Source: Actinomycetota bacterium
GTDB lineage: Bacteria > Actinomycetota > Acidimicrobiia > Acidimicrobiales > Ilumatobacteraceae
Direction: 5' to 3'
Length of the DNA stretch: 64,000 bases
Assembly: GCA_016871355.1 (NCBI GenBank)
Contig: VFZC01000006.1
Span: 40,469 to 104,468 of the forward strand
Part shown: positions 41,034-49,342 of the stretch, piece by piece
Layout of the letters: every line of letters begins with the position of its first letter
How positions within the stretch are numbered: position 1 is the first letter of the stretch
Notes under the pieces: model-generated
Told to the model about the DNA's origin: nothing
Database searches by the model: none
The model's input: the letters and a program-made list of their open reading frames with translations, nothing else
Made by a program: the position numbers and the translations under genes

Positions 41034-41051
41034 CGTTCGGTTGTCCGAACG
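41034..41051. promoter_or_regulatory. Inverted repeat, candidate operator
   Basis: Perfect 7-bp arms cgttcgg and ccgaacg around a ttgt centre, located between the divergent ABM gene (41008) and the zinc alcohol dehydrogenase gene (41122). The geometry fits a TetR- or GntR-type binding site. No regulator gene is adjacent. Confidence 0.5.
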
Positions 41052-41092
41052 CTGTGAGACGTGTCGGGGCGAACCCTAGGTCATCGTTCGCC

Positions 41093-41098
41093 TACTGT
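41093..41098 (+). promoter_or_regulatory. Probable -10 element of the alcohol dehydrogenase gene
   Basis: TACTGT, 24 nt before the ATG at 41122, which has gaggggga as Shine-Dalgarno. Confidence 0.4.
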
Positions 41099-41121
41099 GA
41101 GATTCCGATCGAGGGGGAGAC

Positions 41122-42156
41122 ATGTTCGCAGCACTGATCACCGGTCGGAACCGAGTCGAGATGGTCGAGTTCCCCGATCCGGTCCCGGCCGACAAGGGCG
41201 TCGTGGTCGACATCGCGCTCTGCGGAATCTGCGGAACCGACATTCACGCGTACCAATCGGGCCAGCCCTACAACCCCGCGATCTGCGGGCACGAATGGGC
41301 CGGCACGGTGTCGGCGGTGGGTCGCGACGTGAAGAACCTCAGCGAAGGTGACCGCGTGGTCGTGGCCATCGCACCGTCGTGCGGCAAGTGTCCGGCGTGT
41401 CGCGCCGGTCAAGCCGATCGGTGTCTCGTGTCGTTCATGTCAGCCCTCGGACGTGACCCGCTGGCGCCACCGCACGGTGGTTTCGCCTCGCGTATCGCGG
41501 TGGCGGCCGAACGAGTGGTGCACACCAATTCGGCGTTGTCCGACGAGCAGGCCGCGCAGGTCGAGCCCACCACGGTGGCGTTCCACGCCGTGCGCAAGAG
41601 CGGACTGCGGCTCGGCGACGTGGCCGTGGTGCAAGGTGCGGGTCCGATCGGTCTCGGCACGATGCAGTGGGTTCGTTCGGCCGGCGCCGGTGTGGTGATC
41701 GTGATCGAACCGAATGCTCGACGTCGTTCGCTCGCCCTCGAACTCGGCGCGCATCACGCGGTCGAGCCCGGTCAGCCGGCCGATGCGCTGGTGAAGGAAC
41801 TCACCCACGGCTTGGGCGCCGACATCGTGTACGAGTGCGTGGGTCGGCCCTTCGCGGTGCAGTCGGCCGTCGATCTCGCGCGACGCGGTGGTTCGATGTG
41901 CCTCATCGGATTGGCCGACGAGAACGCGTCGATCGTTCCGGCCACCTGGCTCATCAAGGAAATCGCGGTCACGTCGGCCCTCGCGTACACGAACGAAGAG
42001 TTCGACATGGCCATGGGCATGATCGCCGATGGCCGATTCCGAACCGAACCGCTGCACTCGTTGACCATCGGGTTGTCCGACCTCGACGCGGCGCTGGCCG
42101 ACCTGGCCAGCGGATCGTCGACGCAGACGAAAGTGTTGGTCGACCCTCGTCTCTAG
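41122..42156 (+). CDS. Zinc-dependent alcohol dehydrogenase (MDR superfamily)
   Basis: 344 aa. Catalytic zinc ligands C37 (CGICGTD), H57-E58 (GHEWAG); structural zinc cysteines C87, C90, C93 and C101 are all present. Rossmann motif GAGPIGLG. The family includes sorbitol, threonine and butanediol dehydrogenases; with E58 and the CxxCxxC set it is likely an NAD-linked polyol or secondary alcohol dehydrogenase. ATG start with gggggaga. The 3' end overlaps the convergent SDR gene by 4 bp. Confidence 0.92.
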   Translation: MFAALITGRNRVEMVEFPDPVPADKGVVVDIALCGICGTDIHAYQSGQPYNPAICGHEWAGTVSAVGRDVKNLSEGDRVVVAIAPSCGKCPACRAGQADRCLVSFMSALGRDPLAPPHGGFASRIAVAAERVVHTNSALSDEQAAQVEPTTVAFHAVRKSGLRLGDVAVVQGAGPIGLGTMQWVRSAGAGVVIVIEPNARRRSLALELGAHHAVEPGQPADALVKELTHGLGADIVYECVGRPFAVQSAVDLARRGGSMCLIGLADENASIVPATWLIKEIAVTSALAYTNEEFDMAMGMIADGRFRTEPLHSLTIGLSDLDAALADLASGSSTQTKVLVDPRL

Positions 42157-42989
42157 GAACGCTCGCGAATTCCGGCTTCGCGGAAGAGTTGAGCGTCTTG
42201 TTGATGGAAACGGCCGTTGCCACCGATCGTGGTCTGTCCGGCGTCCACCACCAACGTGTGGGCGGTGACGTAGCGCGATTCGTCGCTGGCGAGGTACACC
42301 GCGGCGTTGGCGATGTCGATGGGTAGACCCGGGATGCCGAGCATCGACGACGCGGCGATGTGCTTGGTGGCGGTTTCGATCTGCGTGTGATCGCCGGTCA
42401 TCACGGCCGAGGTCATGGCGGTCACGGTGTTGCCGGGCGAGATCGCGTTGACGCGAATGCCGTGTTGGGCGACTTCGGAAGCCACCGACTTGGTGAGTCC
42501 GATCACGGCGTGCTTGCAGGCGGTGTAGCAATGCGGTCCGAGGCCACCGAGGATGCCAGCGGTGCTGGAGGTGGAGATCACGGCTCCCGAACCTTGTGGG
42601 ATCATCACGCGCGTCGCGTGCTTCATGCCGAGGAACACTCCGCGTAACAAGATGGCGACCGTACGGTCCCATTGATCGGCCGGGGTCTCGGATATCCGAC
42701 CCACCGCGCCCACGATGCCGGCATTGTTGAACATCACGTCGAGGCGACCGAATGTCGACACGGCGGTGTCGACCGCGCGCGCCACCTGGTCTTCGTTGGT
42801 GACGTCGGTGTGCGCGAAGGTCGCGACCGAACCCAATGACGCCGCCAGGGCCTGACCGGGCTCGTCCTGGATGTCGGCGATCACGACCCGCGCACCTTCT
42901 TCGACGAAACGGCGAACCGTTCCCTCGCCGATGCCGCTGGATCCGCCGGTGATCACGGCCACCTTGCCGTCGAGTCGTCCGCTTGCCAT
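42153..42989 (-). CDS. SDR family oxidoreductase
   Basis: 278 aa. TGGSSGIGEG, IADIQDE after strand 2 (NAD-favouring Asp), NNAGIVG, STSSTAG with YTACK, and VTAHTLVVDAGQTTIGG in place of the usual DGG ending. The ATG at 42989 has an aggggg Shine-Dalgarno; an ATG 42 nt upstream is less likely. The C-terminal 25 residues (RFHQQDAQLFREAGIRERS) extend past the normal fold. Divergent from the TIM-barrel gene at 43039. Confidence 0.88.
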   Translation of the reverse strand: MASGRLDGKVAVITGGSSGIGEGTVRRFVEEGARVVIADIQDEPGQALAASLGSVATFAHTDVTNEDQVARAVDTAVSTFGRLDVMFNNAGIVGAVGRISETPADQWDRTVAILLRGVFLGMKHATRVMIPQGSGAVISTSSTAGILGGLGPHCYTACKHAVIGLTKSVASEVAQHGIRVNAISPGNTVTAMTSAVMTGDHTQIETATKHIAASSMLGIPGLPIDIANAAVYLASDESRYVTAHTLVVDAGQTTIGGNGRFHQQDAQLFREAGIRERS

Positions 42990-43038
42990 GTGAGCCCCCT
43001 GTGCATTCGCCGGGTCGCCGTCGTGCGACACTGGCGAC

Positions 43039-43875
43039 GTGGCTCAACCTAATCCGCGCACCATGGCTCCCGAGCAGTTGATCCTGAGCCATTTCACGTT
43101 GGCGCCCATGCACCCGATCGACGAGCGCGTTCGACTGGCCGCGGCCAACGGCTTCGCTGGCATCGGGCTCTTCGTGGGGCAATACCTCGCACTCGAAAAG
43201 GAGGGTTTCGCCCCGCACGGTCTGGCCGATCTGTTGAGCGAACACGAACTGTGTCTGGCCGAGATCGAAGTCGTGACCGGTCTCGGACGCGACGGTGTGG
43301 GTGGTGAGCGGGCCGCGCTGTTCGAAGACGCCGCGTTTCGCATGGCCGACCACTTCGGCTGTCGCTACATGCAAGTGATCGGACCGGCCGGCGACATCGA
43401 ATCGGGAACGCGAGCGTTCGGTGCCTTGTGCGATCGGGCGGCCGATCACGGTCTGGTGCTCGGCCTCGAGTTCTTGCCGTTCACCGACATCTACTCGGTG
43501 GACGACGCGCGTCGAATCGTGGAAGGTGCCGGACGATCGAACGGCGGCATCTGCGTCGACTCGTGGCATCACCAGCGAGGCGCCAACGACTTGGCGGCCA
43601 TCGGACGATTACCCGGCGAGCTCGTGACCGGTGTCCAGATGAACGACGGCACGCGCGTGCCCCAGCACGACGACTACTACACCGACTGTCTCGCCAACCG
43701 CGTGGCTCCGGGTGAAGGCGAATTCGATCTCGGCGGACTCATTGACACGTTGCGTCGCATCGGCGCGTCGGTGCCGTGGTCGGTGGAAACTCCGTCGGCG
43801 TGGGGTTGGGAGAACGCGAGTGAGCACGTGGCACGATGCGCGACGGGCCTGAGAAACGTGATGGGCGAAGGTTGA
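43039..43875 (+). CDS. Sugar phosphate isomerase/epimerase-like TIM-barrel protein
   Basis: 278 aa, GTG start. The AP-endonuclease-2-like barrel is visible in HPIDERVRLAAANGFAGIGLF, CLAEIEVVTGLG, FGCRYMQVIG, LGLEFLPFTDIYSVDDA, GICVDSWHHQRG, VTGVQMNDG and VPWSVETPS; the Glu, Asp, His and Glu metal ligands of the family (E in LEFLPF, D and H in VDSWHH, E in SVETPS) are in place. Function may be isomerase, epimerase or 3-dehydroshikimate-type dehydratase. Its 3' end carries 14-bp degenerate repeats that include the stop. Confidence 0.87.
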   Translation: MAQPNPRTMAPEQLILSHFTLAPMHPIDERVRLAAANGFAGIGLFVGQYLALEKEGFAPHGLADLLSEHELCLAEIEVVTGLGRDGVGGERAALFEDAAFRMADHFGCRYMQVIGPAGDIESGTRAFGALCDRAADHGLVLGLEFLPFTDIYSVDDARRIVEGAGRSNGGICVDSWHHQRGANDLAAIGRLPGELVTGVQMNDGTRVPQHDDYYTDCLANRVAPGEGEFDLGGLIDTLRRIGASVPWSVETPSAWGWENASEHVARCATGLRNVMGEG

Positions 43876-43899
43876 TGGGAGAACGGTGATGGGAAAGGT
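43858..43899 (+). repeat. Three degenerate 14-bp repeats across a stop codon
   Basis: Units gtgatgggcgaagg, ttgatgggagaacg and gtgatgggaaaggt. All contain tgatggg; the middle TGA (43873-43875) is the stop of the TIM-barrel gene. Confidence 0.6.
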
Positions 43900-43905
43900 G
43901 GCCAG

Positions 43906-44592
43906 ATGATCGTCTCGGGTGAAGAACTGCGCGATCAGTACCGCGCATCGCGTCTGCGCATGGAGCAGGTGGCGGCGTCGCTGTCCGACGACGATGCGCA
44001 GCGAATCGTTCAGGCGTGTCCCGACTGGAACGTTCGTGACTTGTTCTCCCACGTCACCGGAATCGCGGCCGATCTCGCGGGTGGCAATCCGCCCCAAGGC
44101 GACTCGCAATCGTGGGTCGATCGACAGGTGGCCGAACGGCGCGAACGGTCGTTGTCGAGCGTCGTCGACGAATGGCACGAGAAGGCGCCGGCTTTCGAAG
44201 ACATGATCGCCGCATCGCCCAAGGGCTTGTGGGGGCTCACGTACGACACCGTCGTGCACGAGCACGATCTGCACACCGCCGTCGGTCGCCCCGGCGATCG
44301 CGACTCCGAGGGAGTTCGTCTGGCCGCTCGTCTCGGCCTGCGTCTGGTGAAGATGGATCTGGCCAAGAGCGGACTCGGTGCGTTCCGGGCCGTGATCGAC
44401 GGTGACGAGTCGGTGGTGGGCGAGGGCGACCCCGAGCTCACGTTGCGCACATCGGCGTTCGAGTGCCTGCGTTTGCTCGGAAGTCGACGGACCCTCGATG
44501 AGATGCGGGCCGCCCCGTTCGAGGGTCGACTCGATCAGTACCTCGCCGGAATCGTCCACATGGACCTTCCCGTTCGGTCGTTGGGGGAGTAG
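43906..44592 (+). CDS. Maleylpyruvate isomerase-type (MDMPI/DinB-fold) mycothiol-dependent family protein
   Basis: 228 aa. The N-terminal four-helix DinB-like bundle has CPDWNVRDLFSHVTGIAAD, the 'W.vrdL.aHv' signature of MDMPI_N, and the later DTVVHEHDLHTAVGRPGDR supplies the conserved H-E-x-x-D-H-type metal site. The C-terminal part (FRAVIDGDESVVGEGDPELTLRTSAFECLRLLGSRRTLDEM) fits the MDMPI C-domain. Actinobacteria use such enzymes with mycothiol for isomerisation or thiol transfer, but substrates vary widely. It follows the TIM-barrel gene by 30 bp. Confidence 0.85.
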   Translation: MIVSGEELRDQYRASRLRMEQVAASLSDDDAQRIVQACPDWNVRDLFSHVTGIAADLAGGNPPQGDSQSWVDRQVAERRERSLSSVVDEWHEKAPAFEDMIAASPKGLWGLTYDTVVHEHDLHTAVGRPGDRDSEGVRLAARLGLRLVKMDLAKSGLGAFRAVIDGDESVVGEGDPELTLRTSAFECLRLLGSRRTLDEMRAAPFEGRLDQYLAGIVHMDLPVRSLGE

Positions 44593-44598
44593 CGGCTC

Positions 44599-44604
44599 TA
44601 CTGT
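44599..44604 (+). promoter_or_regulatory. Probable -10 element of the SDR gene at 44643
   Basis: TACTGT, 38 nt before the ATG at 44643. The ATG is preceded by aaagga at a loose distance. Confidence 0.35.
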
Positions 44605-44642
44605 GGCGTCGCGGCGCACGGGCGCCGGAAAGGACGATCACC

Positions 44643-45560
44643 ATGGGTCAGTTCAGCGGAAAGACGGTTCTCATCACGGGCGCCTCGTACGGACTAGGCG
44701 AAGGTTTCGCCGAGGGTTTCGCCAAAGAGGGCGCCGATCTCGTTCTCACCGCGCGTTCGAAGGACATGCTCGATGCGGTGGCCGAGCGGTGCCGGAAGCT
44801 CGGCTCGAAGGTCACCGTAGCGACCGGAGACGTGGCGATCGAAGAAGACGTGGTGCGGGTCGTGCAGACCGGCATCAAGGAGCACGGCAAGATCGACGTG
44901 CTCGTCAACAACGCCGGTGTGAGCGATCTGCGCGGTCTGTCGGCCGAGCAGTACGACACCGCCACCTGGAACTGGATCCTGTCCATCGACCTCACCGGCG
45001 CGTTCATGTACTTGCGCGAGGTCGGCAAGCACATGCTCGAGCGTCAGTCGGGTTCGATCGTCAACATCTGCTCCATCATGGGCAGTGGAGCCAACGAGTC
45101 GAACATCATCGCGTACGCCGCGGCCAAGGGTGGCCTGCGCAACGTGACGATGCAGGTCGGTTGCGAATGGGCCGATCGCGGCGTGCGTGTGAACTCGGTT
45201 TCGCCCGGGTTCATCATAACCGAGATGGTTCGTCCGGCCCTCGAGACGTTGGGCATGGACAAGTGGATCGCCAGTCGCACGCCGATGCGTCGCATCGGTG
45301 AACTGCACGAGATCGTCGGACCGGTGATGTTCCTGGCGTCCGATGCCGCGAGCTACATCACGGGCCATGACTTGTTGGTGGACGGCGGAACCAACGCGGG
45401 CAACGGCTACTACCAGATTCCGCCGATTCATCAGGAGTGGAACGCCGACACCGCACCGAAGGTCGGTAAGGGTTACCCCGGCATTCAGCCGCGTCCCGAT
45501 TGGTATCAGGCGTTGGCTCCCGGAATCCCGGGCATCCACTATCCGATGCCCGAAGCCTGA
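44643..45560 (+). CDS. SDR family oxidoreductase with C-terminal extension
   Basis: 305 aa. TGASYGLG, LTARSKD after strand 2 (NADP-favouring), NNAGVSD, ICSIMG and YAAAK, then ITGHDLLVDGG near residue 255. About 45 extra residues follow (YYQIPPIHQEWNADTAPK..YPMPEA), rich in Pro and Tyr, a longer tail than the classical 250-residue SDR. The tail may cap the substrate pocket or aid oligomerisation (inference). A strong convergent terminator hairpin follows. Confidence 0.9.
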   Translation: MGQFSGKTVLITGASYGLGEGFAEGFAKEGADLVLTARSKDMLDAVAERCRKLGSKVTVATGDVAIEEDVVRVVQTGIKEHGKIDVLVNNAGVSDLRGLSAEQYDTATWNWILSIDLTGAFMYLREVGKHMLERQSGSIVNICSIMGSGANESNIIAYAAAKGGLRNVTMQVGCEWADRGVRVNSVSPGFIITEMVRPALETLGMDKWIASRTPMRRIGELHEIVGPVMFLASDAASYITGHDLLVDGGTNAGNGYYQIPPIHQEWNADTAPKVGKGYPGIQPRPDWYQALAPGIPGIHYPMPEA

Positions 45561-45571
45561 CGCGTCACGTT

Positions 45572-45591
45572 CGCGAAGCCTCAGCTTCGCG
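45572..45591. terminator. Bidirectional terminator hairpin between convergent genes
   Basis: Perfect 8-bp stem cgcgaagc/gcttcgcg with a 4-nt ctca loop, 11 bp after the SDR stop and 4 bp before the SnoaL-like gene stop. It serves both strands. Direct repeats (cgaagcct at 45551 and 45574) partly overlap it. Confidence 0.65.
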
Positions 45592-45595
45592 GAGC

Positions 45596-46099
45596 TCAGC
45601 TTCTCGGTGACGGTTCGAATCGGCCCGGCGGAAACGCCGGGTCGATCGTTTCTTTGAGGTCCCAATCGTGTGTGAGGGCGCGATGTGCGATGCGCCAATC
45701 GCCGTCACGGCACTCGAAGCGGTCGAAGTAACGACCTCCGAACTGTTCGAGATACTCAGAACCATCCTCGTTGTGCACGCGGTGCCAGGCGAGCACTTGT
45801 GACTCGACCTCGGCGGTGGTGGACGATGTGAAGTCGATGAACGCATTGCCCAGGAAGTGGGTGGTGGCCACCGCGTGTTGGCGCAGCACGGTGGTGGCCA
45901 TGCGCGCGAAGTCGACCCCCAGGCCCTTGAACGATCCGTGGTCGTCGGTTCCGTCCGGGTGATACACCGACGCCACCAGGTCGGCGTCGCAACGGTCGAT
46001 GCCCCGGCAGTAGTCGAGGAGGCAGCGTCGGATGGCGCGTTCGGCGGCGATCGCCGCCACCGGATCGAGGGGGCCGTTGACGGACGCTGGACTGACCAT
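45596..46099 (-). CDS. NTF2/SnoaL-like protein
   Basis: 167 aa. AAIAAERAIRRCLLDYCRGIDRCDADLVASVYHPDGTDDHGSFKG is the N-terminal helix pair and conserved 'DxxLV.svyHPD' of SnoaL_4-type cone-fold proteins; YFDRFECRDGDWRIAHRALTHDWD ends the fold. Such proteins act as isomerases, cyclases, hydrolases or dehydratase partners; the residues Y30, D35 and H47 are typical pocket residues. A leaderless start is marked by TACGGT 7 nt upstream. One of three SnoaL-like genes here, suggesting parallel steps on related intermediates. Confidence 0.85.
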   Translation of the reverse strand: MVSPASVNGPLDPVAAIAAERAIRRCLLDYCRGIDRCDADLVASVYHPDGTDDHGSFKGLGVDFARMATTVLRQHAVATTHFLGNAFIDFTSSTTAEVESQVLAWHRVHNEDGSEYLEQFGGRYFDRFECRDGDWRIAHRALTHDWDLKETIDPAFPPGRFEPSPRS

Positions 46100-46105
46100 G
46101 GCCGA

Positions 46106-46111
46106 ACCGTA
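46106..46111 (-). promoter_or_regulatory. -10 element, leaderless promoter of the SnoaL-like gene
   Basis: TACGGT on the minus strand ends 7 nt before the ATG at 46099. No Shine-Dalgarno. Confidence 0.55.
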
Positions 46112-46116
46112 GTGGC

Positions 46117-46122
46117 TAGTCT
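46117..46122 (+). promoter_or_regulatory. Possible -10 element for the Zn-ribbon/thiolase operon
   Basis: TAGTCT, 48 nt before the ATG at 46170. A TTGACA at 46132-46137 is also present but has no matching -10 at 17 bp, so the promoter is unresolved. Confidence 0.3.
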
Positions 46123-46169
46123 CGTCCTCGGTTGACAGTCAGCCGCGTCGACTCGCTTTGGGGGAGAAG

Positions 46170-46595
46170 ATGGCACGAGTTCCTGTAACAGAGGGTGTGT
46201 TCACCTGGCCGTCCGCGAAGCCGGCCCTCATCGGCAGTCGTTGTGTGAAGTGCGGCAACCACATGTTCCCGGTGCAGTCGGGTTGCCCGAAGTGCACGGG
46301 AGACACCACCGAGACGGTCGAGCTCGGTCGCCGCGGAACGCTCTGGACCTGGACAGTGCAGGGCTTCCCGCCCAAGGCGCCGCCCTACGCCGGCGACGCC
46401 GACCCCAAGACGTTCAAGGCCTTCGGCGTCGGTTACGTCGAACTGCCGGGCGAATTGAAGATCGAGACCCGCCTCACCGAGGCCGATCCCGAGAAGTTGA
46501 AGATCGGTATGGAGATGGAGATGGTGATCATCCCGCTCTGCACCGACGAGAACGGTAATGAAGTCGTCACCTTCGCGTTCGCGCCGGTGGCCTGA
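46170..46595 (+). CDS. Zn-ribbon OB-fold protein (DUF35/ChsH2 family)
   Basis: 141 aa. The N-terminal zinc ribbon has C-x2-C...C-x2-C (CVKCGNHMFPVQSGCPKC), followed by an OB-fold (RRGTLWTWTVQGFPPK, FGVGYVELPGELKIETRLTE, IGMEMEMVI). These proteins pair with thiolase-like or hydratase-like partners that act on acyl-CoA thioesters; in steroid degradation the DUF35 domain supports Ltp2 retro-aldolase. ATG with a gggggaga Shine-Dalgarno; a TTG 12 nt earlier is in frame but unlikely. It lies 17 bp before the thiolase-like gene and is clearly its partner. Confidence 0.9.
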   Translation: MARVPVTEGVFTWPSAKPALIGSRCVKCGNHMFPVQSGCPKCTGDTTETVELGRRGTLWTWTVQGFPPKAPPYAGDADPKTFKAFGVGYVELPGELKIETRLTEADPEKLKIGMEMEMVIIPLCTDENGNEVVTFAFAPVA

Positions 46596-46612
46596 GAGGA
46601 CGAGGTAGGAAC

Positions 46613-47761
46613 ATGACCACGGAAGTCGCCATCGTCGGCATCGGAATGCACGAGTTCGGACGCACCGAAGGTGTGTCGGGCATGGATCAAGGTGTGATCG
46701 CGGTTCGCCGGGCTTGTTCCGACGCCGGACTCAGTTGGGAAGACATGCAGTTCGCATTCGGCGGCTCGATGGCCGCCGGTGCCGCCGACACGATGGTGTC
46801 GCTGCTCGGTCTCACCGGTTTGCAGTTCATCAACGTGGCCAATGGTTGCGCCACCGGTGGTTCGGCCCTGTTCTCTGCATACAACACCATTCGCTCCGGA
46901 GTCTTCGATCTCGGTATCGCGATCGGTTTCGACAAGCACGAGCGCGGAGCCTTCCGCGTCAACACCAAGGGCTCTGGTCTGGGCGATTGGTACGGCGCAT
47001 CAGGTCTGGCCCTCACCACGCAGTTCTTCGGCATGAAGATCAATCGCTACATGCACGAGTACGGCATCACGCCGTCCACGCTGGCCAAGGTGTCGTCGAA
47101 GGCGTTCCGCAACGGCTCGCTCAATCCGATGGCCTGGCGTCGCAAGCCGATCTCGGAAGAAGAAGTGGCCAACTCGCCCATGCTCTCGTATCCGCTCACG
47201 CAGTACATGTTCTGCAACCCGGGTGAAGGTGGCGTGGCCCTCATCCTCTGCCGTGCCGACAAGGCCCACTTGTACACCGACAAGCCCGTGTACTTGCGCG
47301 CGGCCGCGGTGCGTAGTCGCCGTTTCGGTTCGTTCGAAGTTCTCGCTCCGTCGATCGCGCTCGAGCACAACGCCGGCCCCACGGTCGACGCATCGAAGGC
47401 CGCGTTCGAGATGGCCGGTATCGGACCCGACGACATCGATCTGGCCCAGTTGCAGGACACCGAGGCTGGCGCCGAAGTGATGCACATGGCCGAGAACGGC
47501 TTCTGCGAGCACGGTGAGCAGGAGTGGATGATCCAGGCCGGCGAAACCGAGATCGGTGGCAAGTTCCCGGTGAACACCGACGGCGGATGTCTGGCCAACG
47601 GCGAGCCCATCGGGGCATCGGGTTTGCGTCAGGTCTACGAGAACGTGTTGCAGTTGCGCGGCGACGCCGGTGCGCGTCAGGTCCCCAACAACCCGAAGGT
47701 CGCCTACACCCACGTCTACGGTGCCCCGGGTATCTCGGGCGTCACCATTCTCTCGCGCTGA
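46613..47761 (+). CDS. Thiolase-like lipid-transfer protein (Ltp2/SCP2-thiolase type), altered active site
   Basis: 382 aa. Thiolase fold starting EVAIVGIGMHEFGRTEGVSG; the nucleophile-position Cys is C79 (NGCATGG). The usual GHPxGA loop reads NGEPIGASG, with E331 where the catalytic His stands, and the C-terminal Cys loop is replaced by THVYGAPGISG (Y369). Such changes fit retro-aldolases like Ltp2, which cleave beta-hydroxyacyl-CoA side chains using Tyr residues, rather than true thiolases. The adjacent DUF35 gene strengthens this. The acyl-CoA ligase starts 1 bp after its stop. Confidence 0.88.
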   Translation: MTTEVAIVGIGMHEFGRTEGVSGMDQGVIAVRRACSDAGLSWEDMQFAFGGSMAAGAADTMVSLLGLTGLQFINVANGCATGGSALFSAYNTIRSGVFDLGIAIGFDKHERGAFRVNTKGSGLGDWYGASGLALTTQFFGMKINRYMHEYGITPSTLAKVSSKAFRNGSLNPMAWRRKPISEEEVANSPMLSYPLTQYMFCNPGEGGVALILCRADKAHLYTDKPVYLRAAAVRSRRFGSFEVLAPSIALEHNAGPTVDASKAAFEMAGIGPDDIDLAQLQDTEAGAEVMHMAENGFCEHGEQEWMIQAGETEIGGKFPVNTDGGCLANGEPIGASGLRQVYENVLQLRGDAGARQVPNNPKVAYTHVYGAPGISGVTILSR

Positions 47762-47762
47762 C

Positions 47763-49340
47763 ATGGCCACGCTCACGCGTGATTCGGCGTCGTCGCGCGG
47801 CGGCGAGATGGCGCTCGTCGACGAGCGCCGCACCGTGTCGTGGGCCGAATTCGACGAACGGGTCAATCGTCTCGTCAACGGTCTGCGTGATCGCGGCCTG
47901 ACCGCGGGCGACACCATCGCGGTCATTGCCGGCAATCAGTGCGAATGGTTCGAGATCGCCATGGCCTGCGCGCACGGTGGCTGGACCTACGTTCCCGTCA
48001 ATTGGCACTGGGTCGCCGACGAGTTGGCCTACGTCTTCACCGATGCCAACGCCAAGGCGGTCGTGGTCGACGAGCGTTTTGGATCAGCCGTGGCCGAGGC
48101 GCTACGCGATGAACGCGCCAACGGTGTGCAGATCGTCGTGGGCGTGGGCACGAACGCGTCGGCGGCGGTGCGCAGCGATGCGCGCTTCGTCGAGTTCGAG
48201 ACCGTGGTCGCCGGTGGCGATCCGTCCGAGCCGGCCGATCAGGCGTTGGGTGGCCCGATGTTCTACACCTCGGGCACGACCGGCCGCCCCAAGGGTGTGC
48301 GCGGTGCGTTGTCGGGCGGACTCGCCGTCACCCCCGACATCATGAAGTTGGTCGCGGCCGGCTTCACGAACTTCGTGCCGAGCCCGGGCCGCACGTTGTT
48401 GTGCGGGCCGTTCTACCACTCGGCCCAGTGGGCCTTTTCGTTCTTGCCCATGATCAACGGTTCGTCGGTCGTGATGCAGCACAAATACGACTCGGCCGAC
48501 GCCATCGAGTTGATCGATCGTCATCAGTGCACCAACGTGCACCTCGTTCCGACACAAATGAAGCGTCTGCTCGATCTCACCGACGAGCAGAAGAAGTCGT
48601 TCTCCGGTGCGTCGTTGGCGGTGGCCTGGCACGGCGCCGCACCGTGTCCGCCGGCGGTGAAGCGCGGTCTCATCGAGTGGTGGGGGCCGAAGGTCACCGA
48701 GTACTACGGGTCCACCGAGGGCTCCATCATCTCGGTGATTCCGGCCGACGAATGGCTCCAGAAGGGCGGCAGCGTCGGCCAGCCGCTCGAGACCGTCGAA
48801 GTGATCGTGGTCGACGACGCCGGCCAGCGGGTGGCTCAGGGGAGTGAGGGCACCCTCTACTTCCGCAACAAGATGGGCACCGACTTCACGTACCACAACG
48901 ACGAAGCCAAGACGAAGGCCGCTCACCTCGAGCCCGGCGTCTTCACCACCGGCGACGTCGGCTACATCGACGCCGACGGTTACTTGTGGTTGTCCGACCG
49001 CAAGATCGACATGATCATTTCCGGTGGTGTGAACATCTATCCGGCCGAGATCGAAGGTGTGCTCGCATCGCATCCGGCCGTCGAAGACGTCGCCGTGATT
49101 GGCGTTCCCGACGAAGAGTTCGGTGAGAGCGTGAAGGCGGTCGTACAAGTGGCCGAGGGCCACACCGCGTCCGAACAACTGGCCAGCGATCTCATCGCGC
49201 ACTGCCGCAAACTCTTGGCCGGCTACAAGTCGCCGCGCTCGGTCGACTTCATCGACGTCATTCCGCGCACCGGCACGGGCAAGATCCAGAAGGCTCCGCT
49301 GCGCGCGCCCTACTGGGAAGGCCAGCAGAGGCGCATCTGA
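47763..49340 (+). CDS. AMP-forming acyl-CoA ligase
   Basis: 525 aa. P-loop FYTSGTTGRPKGV, EYYGSTEG, TTGDVGYIDADGYLWLSDRKIDMIISGGVNIYPAEIE and the catalytic Lys in TGTGKIQKAPLRAPYW. It differs from the 35793/38869 pair and is much closer to the ligase at 57604 (SGGVNIYPAE, RAPYWE). The frame extends upstream, but the ATG at 47763 directly follows the thiolase-like stop. Probably activates a carboxylate generated in the same pathway. The VOC gene begins 2 bp after its stop. Confidence 0.92.
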   Translation: MATLTRDSASSRGGEMALVDERRTVSWAEFDERVNRLVNGLRDRGLTAGDTIAVIAGNQCEWFEIAMACAHGGWTYVPVNWHWVADELAYVFTDANAKAVVVDERFGSAVAEALRDERANGVQIVVGVGTNASAAVRSDARFVEFETVVAGGDPSEPADQALGGPMFYTSGTTGRPKGVRGALSGGLAVTPDIMKLVAAGFTNFVPSPGRTLLCGPFYHSAQWAFSFLPMINGSSVVMQHKYDSADAIELIDRHQCTNVHLVPTQMKRLLDLTDEQKKSFSGASLAVAWHGAAPCPPAVKRGLIEWWGPKVTEYYGSTEGSIISVIPADEWLQKGGSVGQPLETVEVIVVDDAGQRVAQGSEGTLYFRNKMGTDFTYHNDEAKTKAAHLEPGVFTTGDVGYIDADGYLWLSDRKIDMIISGGVNIYPAEIEGVLASHPAVEDVAVIGVPDEEFGESVKAVVQVAEGHTASEQLASDLIAHCRKLLAGYKSPRSVDFIDVIPRTGTGKIQKAPLRAPYWEGQQRRI

Positions 49341-49342
49341 CG

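Noticed and set aside
41440..43572. 710-codon minus-strand frame
   Set aside because: It covers two real genes in other frames, is extremely Arg/His-rich, and shows no domain signature.
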